This document shows positions 43,664 to 52,881 of a stretch of DNA of 64,000 nt, one piece after another (the first letter of the stretch is position 1; every line of letters begins with the position of its first letter). The notes beneath the pieces are model-generated. The model did not search any database. It saw only the letters and a program-made list of their open reading frames with translations, and had not been told where the DNA came from. The stretch covers positions 55,680 through 119,679 of the forward strand of contig CAAGBL010000099.1 of assembly GCA_900768045.1 (NCBI GenBank). Direction: 5' to 3'. Source of the DNA: an uncultured Alistipes sp. (GTDB lineage: Bacteria > Bacteroidota > Bacteroidia > Bacteroidales > Rikenellaceae). A program made the translations under genes and the position numbers.

Positions 43664-45703
43664 CTACTCTTGTTTTTTTACTCTTCTTAAAGTGTGAATT
43701 GGGTTCTTGTCGTAGGCTGCTTTCAACTTAAACAGATCTGTATCTGGTTCAATAATTGCTTTCCTATGATTGGTGTAAAAACTCAAAAGCTTTTTAACAA
43801 TTGGGACATTAACACTACAATCATCATCAAAGTTACTACGATGGATAAAGTCTATAAGCAATTGCCACTGGTCAGATGACAGGCTTCGTTTACATTCATT
43901 GAAAGTCTCCCACCATGCATTAGTTGACGAATCACAAATGACATCACTTCCCAAAATTGTTCGAGCAGCATCTCTTCCTTCTTCGAGACCTAACCACTCA
44001 AAGAAGTAGCGATATATAATCATCGTCTCTGGCATTTCGAGTAATTTGTGATATTCATCAATATCTGCACCAAATGCTTTCATAAAGAACGATGTTCCCT
44101 TGCCAATCTTACCTTTAGTACTATTTAGCACGGCTTGAATAGCTCGAATATATTTTCTATTCCAGAACTTACCAATATAATCTCGATTATGAGAGAAGTC
44201 CTCTGACATGTCAGCAGTCTTCCTAATTGGATGATACTTCATCGGGAATGAGTATATACTAACACCCAGCCTATCACACAACTCCACATTTATACGCAAA
44301 CGGTGATATAAGTCGTCTGGATGATCATCATAGTTATACAAGAGGTAGTTAGAAAAATCTTTCAATCCAACTCTGCTACTCATTTCAATTGCCCTAGTGT
44401 ACTGTCGCTCTGTTTTTATGTTATCAAATGCGATACGAAGAGGTCTAATTGCAATCTTGCTGAGTAATTCTACATTTTTCTCCGTAAATAAACGAGCATC
44501 TACACCCTGATTAAAATCTACATAACGCTGACGAGGAGTTGGTCTAAAATGACGTTTATAAATATCAGACAGTTCGTCATATGCAGCGATTAAGTTCTCT
44601 TTTGTTGTAGTCAGTAGCTTATTTACCTTATACTTGTCAAATATAATTCTATAAACAGCATAAGACTCATCACCCTTAGGTAGTTTGTTATAGAACTCCA
44701 TAATGAGCTCTTGTGCTTTTCGAATATTAGCACGCTCATTTACGGAAGGTGTATTTCGAAGGTGCTGAATAGCCAACTCTAGTAGGTTTGGTTGCAAGAA
44801 CTTGTCTCCTTTGCCAAATCCGCTTTCTACGATTTCATTAATAATTTGCTCAAAACTATCTGATGCAAGAATATTATTATCCATAAGCAACAGATCCTTT
44901 TGGTCGCCATATAATTCTTTAGTGTACGCAATTCTCTCTTTGAGCGGAATGTACGATTTATATACAGGTTCGAGTTTTGGCACAGCACAGAATGGACACT
45001 TTCTAATACATCCCCTAGTAGTGTATCCATAATAAGCATTGTTCATTGGATACTTATACTCTATCTCATCAAGAATTGAGTAGTCCAAAGGAAGCTCATC
45101 TATAATCAAAGAGTTCCCCTTATCCAATTGCCCTGGCTTATTAAGAACGCCCTCAAATGGTTTTATTCCGGTTGCAGCATATACTTCCTCCGCTTGGATT
45201 GTAGCAAGTACTCCTCCAACCATTAAATCCTTCGGATTCTTAACTAACTTTTTAGCAAAGTTGATAGTGTCAATTGTAATATCCCAATAAAAAGTAAACA
45301 AGGTCGTTACAAAGATTCTATCCCATTCAGGCTCTTGCTCCCACAGCCCCTTCCAATAAAAATCTTTATATTCAACAAATTTGGCCGTAAGGAGTATCTC
45401 CATTCCGGTACCCTCAATTGGAAGTTGTGCTAGGAATTCTTTTCTTTTTGTTCTAATGAAATCTACAATGATATCTTTGTATAAGACCCAGCTGACAGTA
45501 TTACATAATTCACTACAATCACGTATGCAACGGTCTGCAATACGATCTATTACGAATTGCTTTAAATCTCCTTTATAAAAAACAACCTCATGACCTAACA
45601 TTTTATGATAGGTCGCAATCTTCATCAATCCTATTGGCGGATACTTATTTGAGTAATTAGGCTCAATTAATAATACCTTGAGTTTTTTTCTTGTTCGTGT
45701 CAT
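43664..45703 (-). CDS. radical SAM protein with possible cobalamin-binding N-terminus
   Basis: 679 residues. The [4Fe-4S] motif CxxxCxxC is GCIRKCPFC (C232, C236, C239), preceded by YGYTTRG. The first ~190 residues (LLIEPNYSNKYPPIGLMKIA, then MVGGVLATIQAEE) look like the B12-binding-type domain of cobalamin-dependent radical SAM enzymes, though no DxHxxG motif is visible, so cobalamin itself may not bind. About 400 residues follow with an inserted helical region and no further family I recognise. Last gene of the four-gene operon, starting 2 bases after the GHKL gene. AT-rich like its partners. Substrate unknown; in context it may modify a nucleic acid or a partner protein. Confidence 0.85.
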   Translation of the reverse strand: MTRTRKKLKVLLIEPNYSNKYPPIGLMKIATYHKMLGHEVVFYKGDLKQFVIDRIADRCIRDCSELCNTVSWVLYKDIIVDFIRTKRKEFLAQLPIEGTGMEILLTAKFVEYKDFYWKGLWEQEPEWDRIFVTTLFTFYWDITIDTINFAKKLVKNPKDLMVGGVLATIQAEEVYAATGIKPFEGVLNKPGQLDKGNSLIIDELPLDYSILDEIEYKYPMNNAYYGYTTRGCIRKCPFCAVPKLEPVYKSYIPLKERIAYTKELYGDQKDLLLMDNNILASDSFEQIINEIVESGFGKGDKFLQPNLLELAIQHLRNTPSVNERANIRKAQELIMEFYNKLPKGDESYAVYRIIFDKYKVNKLLTTTKENLIAAYDELSDIYKRHFRPTPRQRYVDFNQGVDARLFTEKNVELLSKIAIRPLRIAFDNIKTERQYTRAIEMSSRVGLKDFSNYLLYNYDDHPDDLYHRLRINVELCDRLGVSIYSFPMKYHPIRKTADMSEDFSHNRDYIGKFWNRKYIRAIQAVLNSTKGKIGKGTSFFMKAFGADIDEYHKLLEMPETMIIYRYFFEWLGLEEGRDAARTILGSDVICDSSTNAWWETFNECKRSLSSDQWQLLIDFIHRSNFDDDCSVNVPIVKKLLSFYTNHRKAIIEPDTDLFKLKAAYDKNPIHTLRRVKKQE

Positions 45704-45705
45704 TG

Positions 45706-47295
45706 TTACTTTAACAACTCCTTTAATGTTTTACGAGATAACTCTGCTACCAGCTTTTGGTATTGTGCAGGACAATTATCTGCAAAAATTTTAAGCACCT
45801 TTTTCACCATAGATATTTCAGCTCTACTATATTTTCCTTCGAGCGGCTGGTAAATATTATCACTTGTGGTAGGTGCTACATCTGTTACATGTGTGACAGG
45901 CTGCTCAATAGGCTTTACCTCTTTTTTCGGTTCTGCAGGAGCAGTTGCTGTCTGCGCAGCTTCCGATATTCTAGTTTTATATGAGCTTATGACTTTTTGC
46001 GCAGCTGAAGATTGTGCATTGCGAGATTCCTCCAAAGCCACAATTTTTCTATTAGCTTCTTTAAGCTCCACAGTTGCCCCAATAATATCTACATGTTCTG
46101 GAGAATTTACTTTCTCCATAGCCTCAACAACTCGCTCTGTTGCTTTTTTCATCGTATTGGCTAAGTGATACAACTTCACAAGCCCGTCAAAGAAATCACG
46201 TAATTGAGCCTTTAGCGCTTCAGACTGAGGAGTAGGTGCTAAGCCATCTCGCGCACTATTAAGCTTGATCTTTTGGTTCTCAATATGAATCTCTCCATAG
46301 AAATATTTGTTTCCACGGCTTTCATTTTTAGGGAACAGCGGTGTTAGCATATCTGCATCACCAACTTGAATATTATGCTTTCTTAAGCGGAAACGGCTAT
46401 TATTATCGGATACCGGAATAGCCTTTGTGTAGTCAGTAATAGCATACCAACCCCATGCAAGCAGTCCAAACTCGTCATCCTTAAGCTTAAAATACTCCAG
46501 ACCATTAATTCTATCTCCAGTTCCTTCGATTTTTAATCCATATCTTTTCCACAAAGTGTTATTGTTGACAGAGATCTGGAAATGACCAACTTGATCCTGG
46601 AGTTTTTCATATTCTTCAGGAATGCTTGTTGCAATCAAATGGTTATAAAATGCAACACTGTAATCAACCGGAGCAACTTCCTGCAAATACTCAGTGATTA
46701 CTTTTTCATTAAGCAAATCCGGATAATCAGTATCAACATCATGGAGAGTTACAGTGAAATAATGCGCATCAACATCCTCACTATATAGATCCTTCGTTGT
46801 TGCAATATCTATTACATCGGTAGCATCACACTTATTTGTGTCGTCATCAAGAATCGCCTTAATATGATCTATATCGAATGTTATTTCAGATCCATAAGGC
46901 TCTCCTTTATACGATGTTTTAAATGAGAGTTTTCTGCAAAAATAACCACCAACAAGACGACCAATACCAAATTGACCAGCAGAGCTTTCTCCATCCTTGT
47001 CCGAATCGGCAATATCTAACAAAACTTCTTCAACACGATCAATAGAAATACCCGTTCCATTGTCGGAGATCATTATTTCTCGTGCTGGAGCATTTATGTA
47101 AATTGATATTCCGCCCTGTGTAATATCGTCAAGAATTCCAAGTTTAACAGCATCATTAATGGCGTCCCTCGAATTTTGAATATATTCTCGATAAATGAGT
47201 TTGCAATCTCCATACATCTGGAACATGAGCATGTTAATCAAGCCCTTTCCAATTCTTGATTTATGTTTCTTCACTTCTGCCATATCATTAACCAT
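45706..47295 (-). CDS. GHKL (Hsp90-like) ATPase
   Basis: 529 residues. Bergerat-fold motifs are complete: N-box EYIQNSRDA (E37, N41, D44), DNGTGI (78-83) and GQFGIGRL (107-114). The middle part (about 190-370) is transducer-like, then a helical region around VEAMEKVNSPEHVDI and VELKEANRKIVALEESRN (likely coiled coil), a Pro/Thr-rich linker and a C-terminal helical domain. This layout resembles defence-associated Hsp90-like/MORC/Gyrase-B-fold ATPases more than a chaperone. It overlaps the HerA gene by 8 bases; an alternative start is the Met at 47283. It likely senses or transduces through ATP-driven dimer closing. Confidence 0.87.
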   Translation of the reverse strand: MVNDMAEVKKHKSRIGKGLINMLMFQMYGDCKLIYREYIQNSRDAINDAVKLGILDDITQGGISIYINAPAREIMISDNGTGISIDRVEEVLLDIADSDKDGESSAGQFGIGRLVGGYFCRKLSFKTSYKGEPYGSEITFDIDHIKAILDDDTNKCDATDVIDIATTKDLYSEDVDAHYFTVTLHDVDTDYPDLLNEKVITEYLQEVAPVDYSVAFYNHLIATSIPEEYEKLQDQVGHFQISVNNNTLWKRYGLKIEGTGDRINGLEYFKLKDDEFGLLAWGWYAITDYTKAIPVSDNNSRFRLRKHNIQVGDADMLTPLFPKNESRGNKYFYGEIHIENQKIKLNSARDGLAPTPQSEALKAQLRDFFDGLVKLYHLANTMKKATERVVEAMEKVNSPEHVDIIGATVELKEANRKIVALEESRNAQSSAAQKVISSYKTRISEAAQTATAPAEPKKEVKPIEQPVTHVTDVAPTTSDNIYQPLEGKYSRAEISMVKKVLKIFADNCPAQYQKLVAELSRKTLKELLK

Positions 47296-48961
47296 TAGGG
47301 AACTGCTTATAAGTAGGACGTGGGAATTTTATATTAACCAACGAACGCAATGCTGGATTAGATATAATATATTCACCTGGTGACAATCTTGTCATCATAT
47401 TTTGGTACACTTTTGGCACAAATTTGTAGTCGGCTTTTGATACTTCAATAGCATTCGTTCTACCATATGCATGAGTTGCACAATTGCCCTTAACTCGGTC
47501 ATGAATTGCACTTCTAAATTGCTCCACCGAGAACAATATAATACCTAACGAACGACCTCGCTCTGTAATCTCCAACAACTGCCTAAGAATCGGAGAGTTT
47601 TTAGGAATATCATTCGATGCATATTTGTTAAGCTCATCAACAAAAATAATTACCTTGTCAGGTACATTATCTCTTTCTGCACCAAGCTTTAAATCATATA
47701 TAGCTCGTGTTACACTACCAAAAACAAAACTCTGCGAATTTTCGTCAAGCTTAGCAATATCTATCACCATTACTTGGTTTGCGGTGAGATGATTATGAAT
47801 CTCTTTCGTCAAATCAACTTCACCTTGTCCTTCGTGCAATGTTTTATGGAAGATATTGTTCTGAATAGCTTTGCTAATACATCTTTTGAATTTTCTCCAG
47901 CTAGTAACTTGGATTTCATTCTTTTGACCACCATTTGCCGCAATCCTAGTGTATTCGTCTAATCTTTCTCTAAAAGTAGACCAATTGTTTACACTTCCAA
48001 ATCGACCTTCTCCATTAATAACAAAGTTGACACAACTTTCTAAGGTACCAGAGCTGTCGTCTTCATTTGCCAATAGTAAATCCAACTGATCCTTCGCATC
48101 TTCAAAAGTGAATTTATATGTTTTTGCTATATGGTTTGACTTTTGTCTTTCCACATCTGCAGGAAGGGCATAGCTCTGAACATGATTAGTCATTTCATCA
48201 TTGCTGTACGGATAATAATATCGTACATTTTTAAATGGCTCAGTAGGCAAGTCAAGACTTGCGTATATCTCCTTATCTGCTTCAGGCAACTTCTCATTAG
48301 GCTCATCAATAGCCATCAAATCTCTACCTTTAACATTGAAGAATACGAAAGCAACCGTCTCATCTTTCTCTGTTCTAAACTTGTGCTGCAGAGCATTCGT
48401 CAAAAACATTGAGTATGATGTTTTCGCTGCAAGTCCAGATATACCGGAGATGTTTAAATGGGCACCATCCGGTCCAATTAAGAAATGAGAATTGAGTTCC
48501 ACTTTGACTCTCTGTGTGGCTTCTCCTTGATACATTTCAAGATAACCGCATACCAACGGGTTTGCAACATCGTGTAATCCTAAAGCAGTCTTTATATCCT
48601 CCCCATCACACAATGATACTGGACGACCATCTAAAACCGGAGTATAAATATCTTTGGTATTGCAGACAACTTTTGCCTTAACGTAGTTCATACCCAATCT
48701 ATTCATACAGCCGATATTGTCGGCTGTATCGCCAAAATTACTCGAAATAAAATTTGTAAAGTGGCTTGAAGCATCAGTAACATGGGTAATCTCCTCAATT
48801 ACACCATACGTAATTGATTTCTCAGAATTAGGGGATAAATGCTCCACCTTAACCACGTCAAATGGGCTTAAAATACGTCCTTTATCAGTCCAAAAATAGA
48901 AATTATCTATTGTTGACGGCATCTTTTCAGTGGCAGAGACTTTGCCTATAACTTGCAACAT
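47288..48961 (-). CDS. HerA-like (FtsK/HerA superfamily) ATPase
   Basis: 557 residues. A beta-rich N-terminal (HAS-barrel-like) region of about 150 residues precedes the P-loop GISGLAAKTS (173-182), where Ala replaces the last Gly of the classical Walker A, a variant I associate with DUF87-type HerA proteins. Walker B is IIFVDELNKY (D442, E443), followed by an ERGRSLGIILFSVEQ sensor segment. HerA proteins are hexameric DNA translocases that work with NurA nuclease in DNA-end processing. The gene begins 1 base after the NurA-like gene and overlaps the GHKL gene, so the products are probably made in fixed proportion. Confidence 0.87.
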   Translation of the reverse strand: MLQVIGKVSATEKMPSTIDNFYFWTDKGRILSPFDVVKVEHLSPNSEKSITYGVIEEITHVTDASSHFTNFISSNFGDTADNIGCMNRLGMNYVKAKVVCNTKDIYTPVLDGRPVSLCDGEDIKTALGLHDVANPLVCGYLEMYQGEATQRVKVELNSHFLIGPDGAHLNISGISGLAAKTSYSMFLTNALQHKFRTEKDETVAFVFFNVKGRDLMAIDEPNEKLPEADKEIYASLDLPTEPFKNVRYYYPYSNDEMTNHVQSYALPADVERQKSNHIAKTYKFTFEDAKDQLDLLLANEDDSSGTLESCVNFVINGEGRFGSVNNWSTFRERLDEYTRIAANGGQKNEIQVTSWRKFKRCISKAIQNNIFHKTLHEGQGEVDLTKEIHNHLTANQVMVIDIAKLDENSQSFVFGSVTRAIYDLKLGAERDNVPDKVIIFVDELNKYASNDIPKNSPILRQLLEITERGRSLGIILFSVEQFRSAIHDRVKGNCATHAYGRTNAIEVSKADYKFVPKVYQNMMTRLSPGEYIISNPALRSLVNIKFPRPTYKQFPNG

Positions 48962-48962
48962 A

Positions 48963-50153
48963 TTAGAAAAGATTTAATATTATACTTCCATCATAATATC
49001 TTGACTTACAGAATGACTCTGTAAGATATATTGGGTACAGATGATTGGCCCATCTTGAATCAGAGCCATAACACACCGGGTGAGCCTCTCTGATAAGATT
49101 TGCACTAATCATATCTATAACATCCGTATCAATTTTAGACATCTCCTCATTTAACACCATTTCGCACTTTATAACATCCGAAAAGCATGTCTCTCTAAAA
49201 TTATTTTCTCTCAATCTCACATACCAAACGGCATAATACGATTTGCCGTGAGAATGACCTGATTCATATCTATAAACCTTCGTTCTTTCGTAAGGTTTGA
49301 GATTTGCAATAGTTCTCGACAAACGATTACCTTCATAATCCGCGAGTAACTCCGGGTCGAAAAGTTTTGAAACGCCTACGACATATTGATAGTTTTGCCT
49401 CAGGCTATCCCATTGTACAATATCCAAATTAGAAAAACTTGGATTATACTCGAGGGAACCATCCTTGATGAGCCACGACTTGTAGTTAAGTTTGCCTGCT
49501 TTACACAGTCTTTCAACCATTAGCTGTTCTTCATCTGTCATCTCGTTCTGGATGGATGCGACTGCTCTATTTTTGTAGTTATCCCTATCTTGCTCCTCTC
49601 TATTAACATCTGTTCTGTATAAAAGCAGTTTATCAATAGAGATTCCTAACTCACTAACTCTTGGTATGCTCGAAATAACATCTTTATTTACTCTCTCGCA
49701 AAACGATCTGCAAAAGTTCTCTTTTCCATCATTGTCATCATAGTCGTCGGGCATTGCTACAACAATCTTACTTTTGCAGTCATAACATTTGAATGTATCT
49801 CTATCTTTTCGCTCACAGCAACCAACGATTATTTGACCTGCTATAATTGGAAATATCTTTTTACCAATACCAATATCATCGACCTTAAATGTGTGTCGCG
49901 AACCATCAAGAAAATATCTAAAGATCGAAGGCGGCACTCTTTTGGTATTAAACATATGTTTCAAAGACACAACTTTGACTCTGGTATGATCGGTTTCCGC
50001 GAATTCGCTTCTTGTTGCTTTTGCTATTGCCTTATCATCATAGTTATACGCAATAGTATCCCTATCATCAGCGTCTAAACACAATTTTTTAGTGTTAAAA
50101 CACTGGTATTTACCTTTTCCAGTACGTTCAATATAGTCGATAATTGCACCCAT
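48963..50153 (-). CDS. NurA-domain nuclease, HerA partner
   Basis: 396 residues. The order of short motifs fits the NurA family: a first FLDGSRHT (D83 metal ligand), a central IKDGSLEYN (D231), YVVGVSKLF (260-263) and a late LYPIYLTESF. NurA is a Mn-dependent 5'-3' nuclease with a PIWI/RNase H-like fold that acts with HerA. Between the first two motifs there is a cysteine-containing insert (CCERKDRDTFKCYDCKS, C112-C126) that could bind zinc and may be specific to this system. First gene of the operon, with a promoter box just upstream. Identification rests on motif order by eye, not on a search. Confidence 0.75.
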   Translation of the reverse strand: MGAIIDYIERTGKGKYQCFNTKKLCLDADDRDTIAYNYDDKAIAKATRSEFAETDHTRVKVVSLKHMFNTKRVPPSIFRYFLDGSRHTFKVDDIGIGKKIFPIIAGQIIVGCCERKDRDTFKCYDCKSKIVVAMPDDYDDNDGKENFCRSFCERVNKDVISSIPRVSELGISIDKLLLYRTDVNREEQDRDNYKNRAVASIQNEMTDEEQLMVERLCKAGKLNYKSWLIKDGSLEYNPSFSNLDIVQWDSLRQNYQYVVGVSKLFDPELLADYEGNRLSRTIANLKPYERTKVYRYESGHSHGKSYYAVWYVRLRENNFRETCFSDVIKCEMVLNEEMSKIDTDVIDMISANLIREAHPVCYGSDSRWANHLYPIYLTESFCKSRYYDGSIILNLF

Positions 50154-50172
50154 TGTTCCTCAAAAATGTTCA

Positions 50173-50180
50173 CAAAGTTA
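50173..50180 (-). promoter_or_regulatory. -7 box for the NurA-HerA-GHKL-rSAM operon
   Basis: TAACTTTG on the minus strand fits TAnnTTTG, 20 bases before the ATG at 50153. The identical octamer heads the frameshifted-gene/FRG unit at 52874-52881. Confidence 0.6.
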
Positions 50181-50256
50181 ATAATTTTTAGGATACTAAC
50201 TTACTAAATAAGAAAAATATACCTGCTATAACAGCAAATATTATTAACACATACTA

Positions 50257-51291
50257 TTATGGATGTATAACAACCTTTATTACGCCGTCTAATTTATTCT
50301 CGAACAGGTGATACGCCTCGGCGATGTCGGCGAGTTTGTAGCGGTGCGTAATCAGTGGCGTGGTGTCAATCTTGCCCGCCTCGATTAGGCTCAAAATCTC
50401 CGCACAGTCGCAGCCGTCCACGCCACCCGTTTTGAAGGTCAGATTCTTGCCGTACATCTCAGGTAGTGGCAGCATCTGCGGCTTATCGTAGAGCGCCACA
50501 ACCGTCACAATCGCATTTGGGCGAGCGCACTCCCATGCAAGGCGGAATGTATCCTCTGCACCCGCAACCTCCAGCACCACATCAGCACCTCCTCGTTCGC
50601 ATTTTTGACGCACTACATCGAGGCAATCCTCCGGGGCAACAACTTCTACGCTCGGATAATGTTTGCGCACAAAACTGGCTCTTTCGGGCGATTTCTCGCA
50701 AACGATAATATGTTTCGGCTGGTTCAACATCACGCACAGTAGCGTGCAAATTCCCGTCGGTCCCGCACCGATAATCAGCACCGTGTCGTCGGGCTTAATC
50801 TCCGAAATTCGAGCCGCCCAAAATCCCGTCGCCAGCACATCGCCCACCAGCAACGCCTGCTCGTCGCTCACGCTGTCGGGGATGCGGTTGAGGCCCTGAT
50901 CGGCATACGGCACACGCACATACTCCGCCTGCCCGCCATCTATGCGACAGCCGAGCGCCCAGCCACCATTGTGGTCGGTGCAGTTGTTCACGAAGCCGTT
51001 TTTGCAGAAGAAACACTCGCCACAGAAGGTCTCAACATTGACGGTCACGCGGTCGCCAACCTTGATATTGTGAACCTCGGCGCCAACGGCCTCAACTACG
51101 CCAACCATCTCGTGACCAACTGTAATTCCAGGTACGGCACGAGGCACACTGCCGTGCTTGATATGTAGATCGCTGGTGCAAATACTACCAAGAGTAATGC
51201 GCACAGTAGCATCACGGGGATTTTGCAACTCGGGCTTTGGTTTGTCGATTAACTCAAACTTGCCGTGGGATATGTAGGTGTAGGCTAGCAT
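50257..51291 (-). CDS. zinc-dependent alcohol dehydrogenase (MDR family)
   Basis: 344 residues. The structural zinc site is CGECFFC with a fourth Cys in FVNNC, catalytic zinc ligands are in CTSDLHI and GHEMVG, and the Rossmann loop is IIGAGPTG. It resembles NAD(P)-dependent alcohol/2,3-butanediol/threonine dehydrogenase-type enzymes; the substrate cannot be told. It begins 15 bases after the FRG gene. Its composition is much more GC-rich than the genes on both sides, so it either belonged to the chromosome before the island formed or arrived separately. Confidence 0.9.
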   Translation of the reverse strand: MLAYTYISHGKFELIDKPKPELQNPRDATVRITLGSICTSDLHIKHGSVPRAVPGITVGHEMVGVVEAVGAEVHNIKVGDRVTVNVETFCGECFFCKNGFVNNCTDHNGGWALGCRIDGGQAEYVRVPYADQGLNRIPDSVSDEQALLVGDVLATGFWAARISEIKPDDTVLIIGAGPTGICTLLCVMLNQPKHIIVCEKSPERASFVRKHYPSVEVVAPEDCLDVVRQKCERGGADVVLEVAGAEDTFRLAWECARPNAIVTVVALYDKPQMLPLPEMYGKNLTFKTGGVDGCDCAEILSLIEAGKIDTTPLITHRYKLADIAEAYHLFENKLDGVIKVVIHP

Positions 51292-51306
51292 AATTATTAA
51301 AATTCA

Positions 51307-52233
51307 CTATTCTTCATATTCATTCATACCATGCCTCAAGTATGATAACGATTTAGCCATACCAGCTAACCCTGGATATATTGTTTCTGCTGTTATATTC
51401 ATTTGATACAATAATTTCGTTAATTGAAGTTTAAACTTTTTAGGAATAACTATCTTGAATAATAAAATGTCATTTTGTGCTATTTTGCCACTATCAGTAT
51501 AACTATAATCTAGCAATTCTCTTATTGGAATGTTAATATCTTCTACCTTAGGATTTGCAGTTTGCAGAACTATGTTAAGACATTCTTTAAATGATATTTG
51601 TATATTTGATGGCATAATGAATAGTCCTTGTTGATGACTTATACGCTCATTGCATAATGATGGAGTAATAATATACAACTCATTTCTAATATCAGAACTT
51701 AATATATCAATATAGCTATTTGCCTTTTCTTTTTTAAATAACTCTAATTTAGCATGGGGTATTACACCAGATGTTTTTCCTTCCGCCTCAAGACAAAGTT
51801 TCACAGCTTGATGATCTATAAAGAACCGATTTATTCCCCAAATGCAACTTGATTCGCTAAATGAATTGTCTAACGCCATAAAAAGAGCCACATACAATGA
51901 TTTCGTAAAATCTAACAATCTTGTAGGTGCTCCATAATGTTGCATTAAAGCGAGCCACTCAAAATTATCTTTCACATCTGGAATAATAAATTTTTCATAT
52001 AGTGGGTATTTCCACTTAAAATCAGAAAGCATTTGCCTTTCATAAATGGCTGGAAGACTTTTGTCAACATAATTCGGAGTATGAGATTTTACCATACGTT
52101 CTAAAGATGTAGATAGCTCCCATGCAGAATCGGCTTGTCCTCTAAAAACAAATTTATTAAGGAATTTTTGATTTAATGATATTAAGTCATTCCAGGTTTC
52201 AAGAGTCGTGGTTATTACTAGATTTTTTGCCAT
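51307..52233 (-). CDS. FRG-domain protein
   Basis: 308 residues. The FRG hallmark FVFRGQADSAWELSTSLER (about 28-46) is followed by LMQHYGAPTRLLDFT and SLYVALFMALD, the most conserved part of the family. FRG proteins are common on mobile elements and some act in anti-phage or toxin systems; the biochemical activity is unsettled. AT-rich. Together with the frameshifted gene upstream (8 bases) and the dehydrogenase downstream it may form one transcript. Confidence 0.88.
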   Translation of the reverse strand: MAKNLVITTTLETWNDLISLNQKFLNKFVFRGQADSAWELSTSLERMVKSHTPNYVDKSLPAIYERQMLSDFKWKYPLYEKFIIPDVKDNFEWLALMQHYGAPTRLLDFTKSLYVALFMALDNSFSESSCIWGINRFFIDHQAVKLCLEAEGKTSGVIPHAKLELFKKEKANSYIDILSSDIRNELYIITPSLCNERISHQQGLFIMPSNIQISFKECLNIVLQTANPKVEDINIPIRELLDYSYTDSGKIAQNDILLFKIVIPKKFKLQLTKLLYQMNITAETIYPGLAGMAKSLSYLRHGMNEYEE

Positions 52234-52241
52234 ATATTCTT

Positions 52242-52834
52242 CTAATTATTTATTTGTTTTAGTGCATCTTCAAAGTTACCACACTCTCTTAACGCATTAA
52301 GTACTTTAATTGCTGCGATATATTCAAGTTTTGTAGATTCTCGTTTTACTGAGGATAGTCTTTTGTGAAGAATCTGTTCTAATTCCTCAAATAGATTATT
52401 AGAAACTGGGCGTCTGTAATACTCCACTAATGCATTAGAAAGCTTTACATTTGCCTTCAAAAGTGTCATATTGTATTTGTATTCTTGGTGCCCATCCAAA
52501 AATTCATCTAATAATCTTTTTTCATCACTCTTCATTATCTTTTCAAGCACTACTACTTGTGGTTCTGTTCTATCTTGTCTAATGTGCTTTTGGTTATAAG
52601 ATGAAGTAGAATCAGATTGATCAGAATTTGCAGAACCACATATAATATCTATTGGGTTGGCTGATGTTAGATTATATAGTGATTGTACACATGCTTCTTC
52701 GGATTGACAAAAACACTACCAGATCTCTTTCCATAGTCTGGGACTATCGCTCGTCTAATCTCTCGTGTTAATGCAGCCTTTGTACTTGCGGCAAGACTTT
52801 TTCTCCAAGACGGCATCCGAGATCCAAATTTCAT
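52242..52834 (-). pseudogene. frameshifted gene of an ICE-associated hypothetical family
   Basis: From the ATG at 52834 the reading gives MKFGSRMPSWRKSLAAST... up to NPKKHVYNH and then stops. The adjacent frame continues at once with LYNLTSANPIDIICG and runs on to 52242 without interruption. The family I recall (K-x-G-x-R-x-PS-x-KK at the start, NPKKAxYNxxYNxTS later) joins these pieces, so one base has been lost near 52672-52688 (minus strand). Unbroken, it would be about 197 residues. The 102-residue piece starting at a GTG (52550) could still be made. A TAACTTTG promoter box lies 40 bases upstream of the full-length start. Confidence 0.65.
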
Positions 52835-52873
52835 AACTTCGATTCTGTATTATTGAGTATTACTTAACTCTTA

Positions 52874-52881
52874 CAAAGTTA
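52874..52881 (-). promoter_or_regulatory. -7 box for the frameshifted-gene/FRG unit
   Basis: TAACTTTG (minus), fits TAnnTTTG and supports the start at 52834. Confidence 0.55.

Noticed and set aside
45706..47295. Histidine kinase or DNA mismatch protein MutL identity for the GHKL protein
   Set aside because: The N-box/DNGTGI/GQFGIG pattern with a long middle domain and no phospho-accepting His region, receiver partner or MutL signature fits an Hsp90-like ATPase better.
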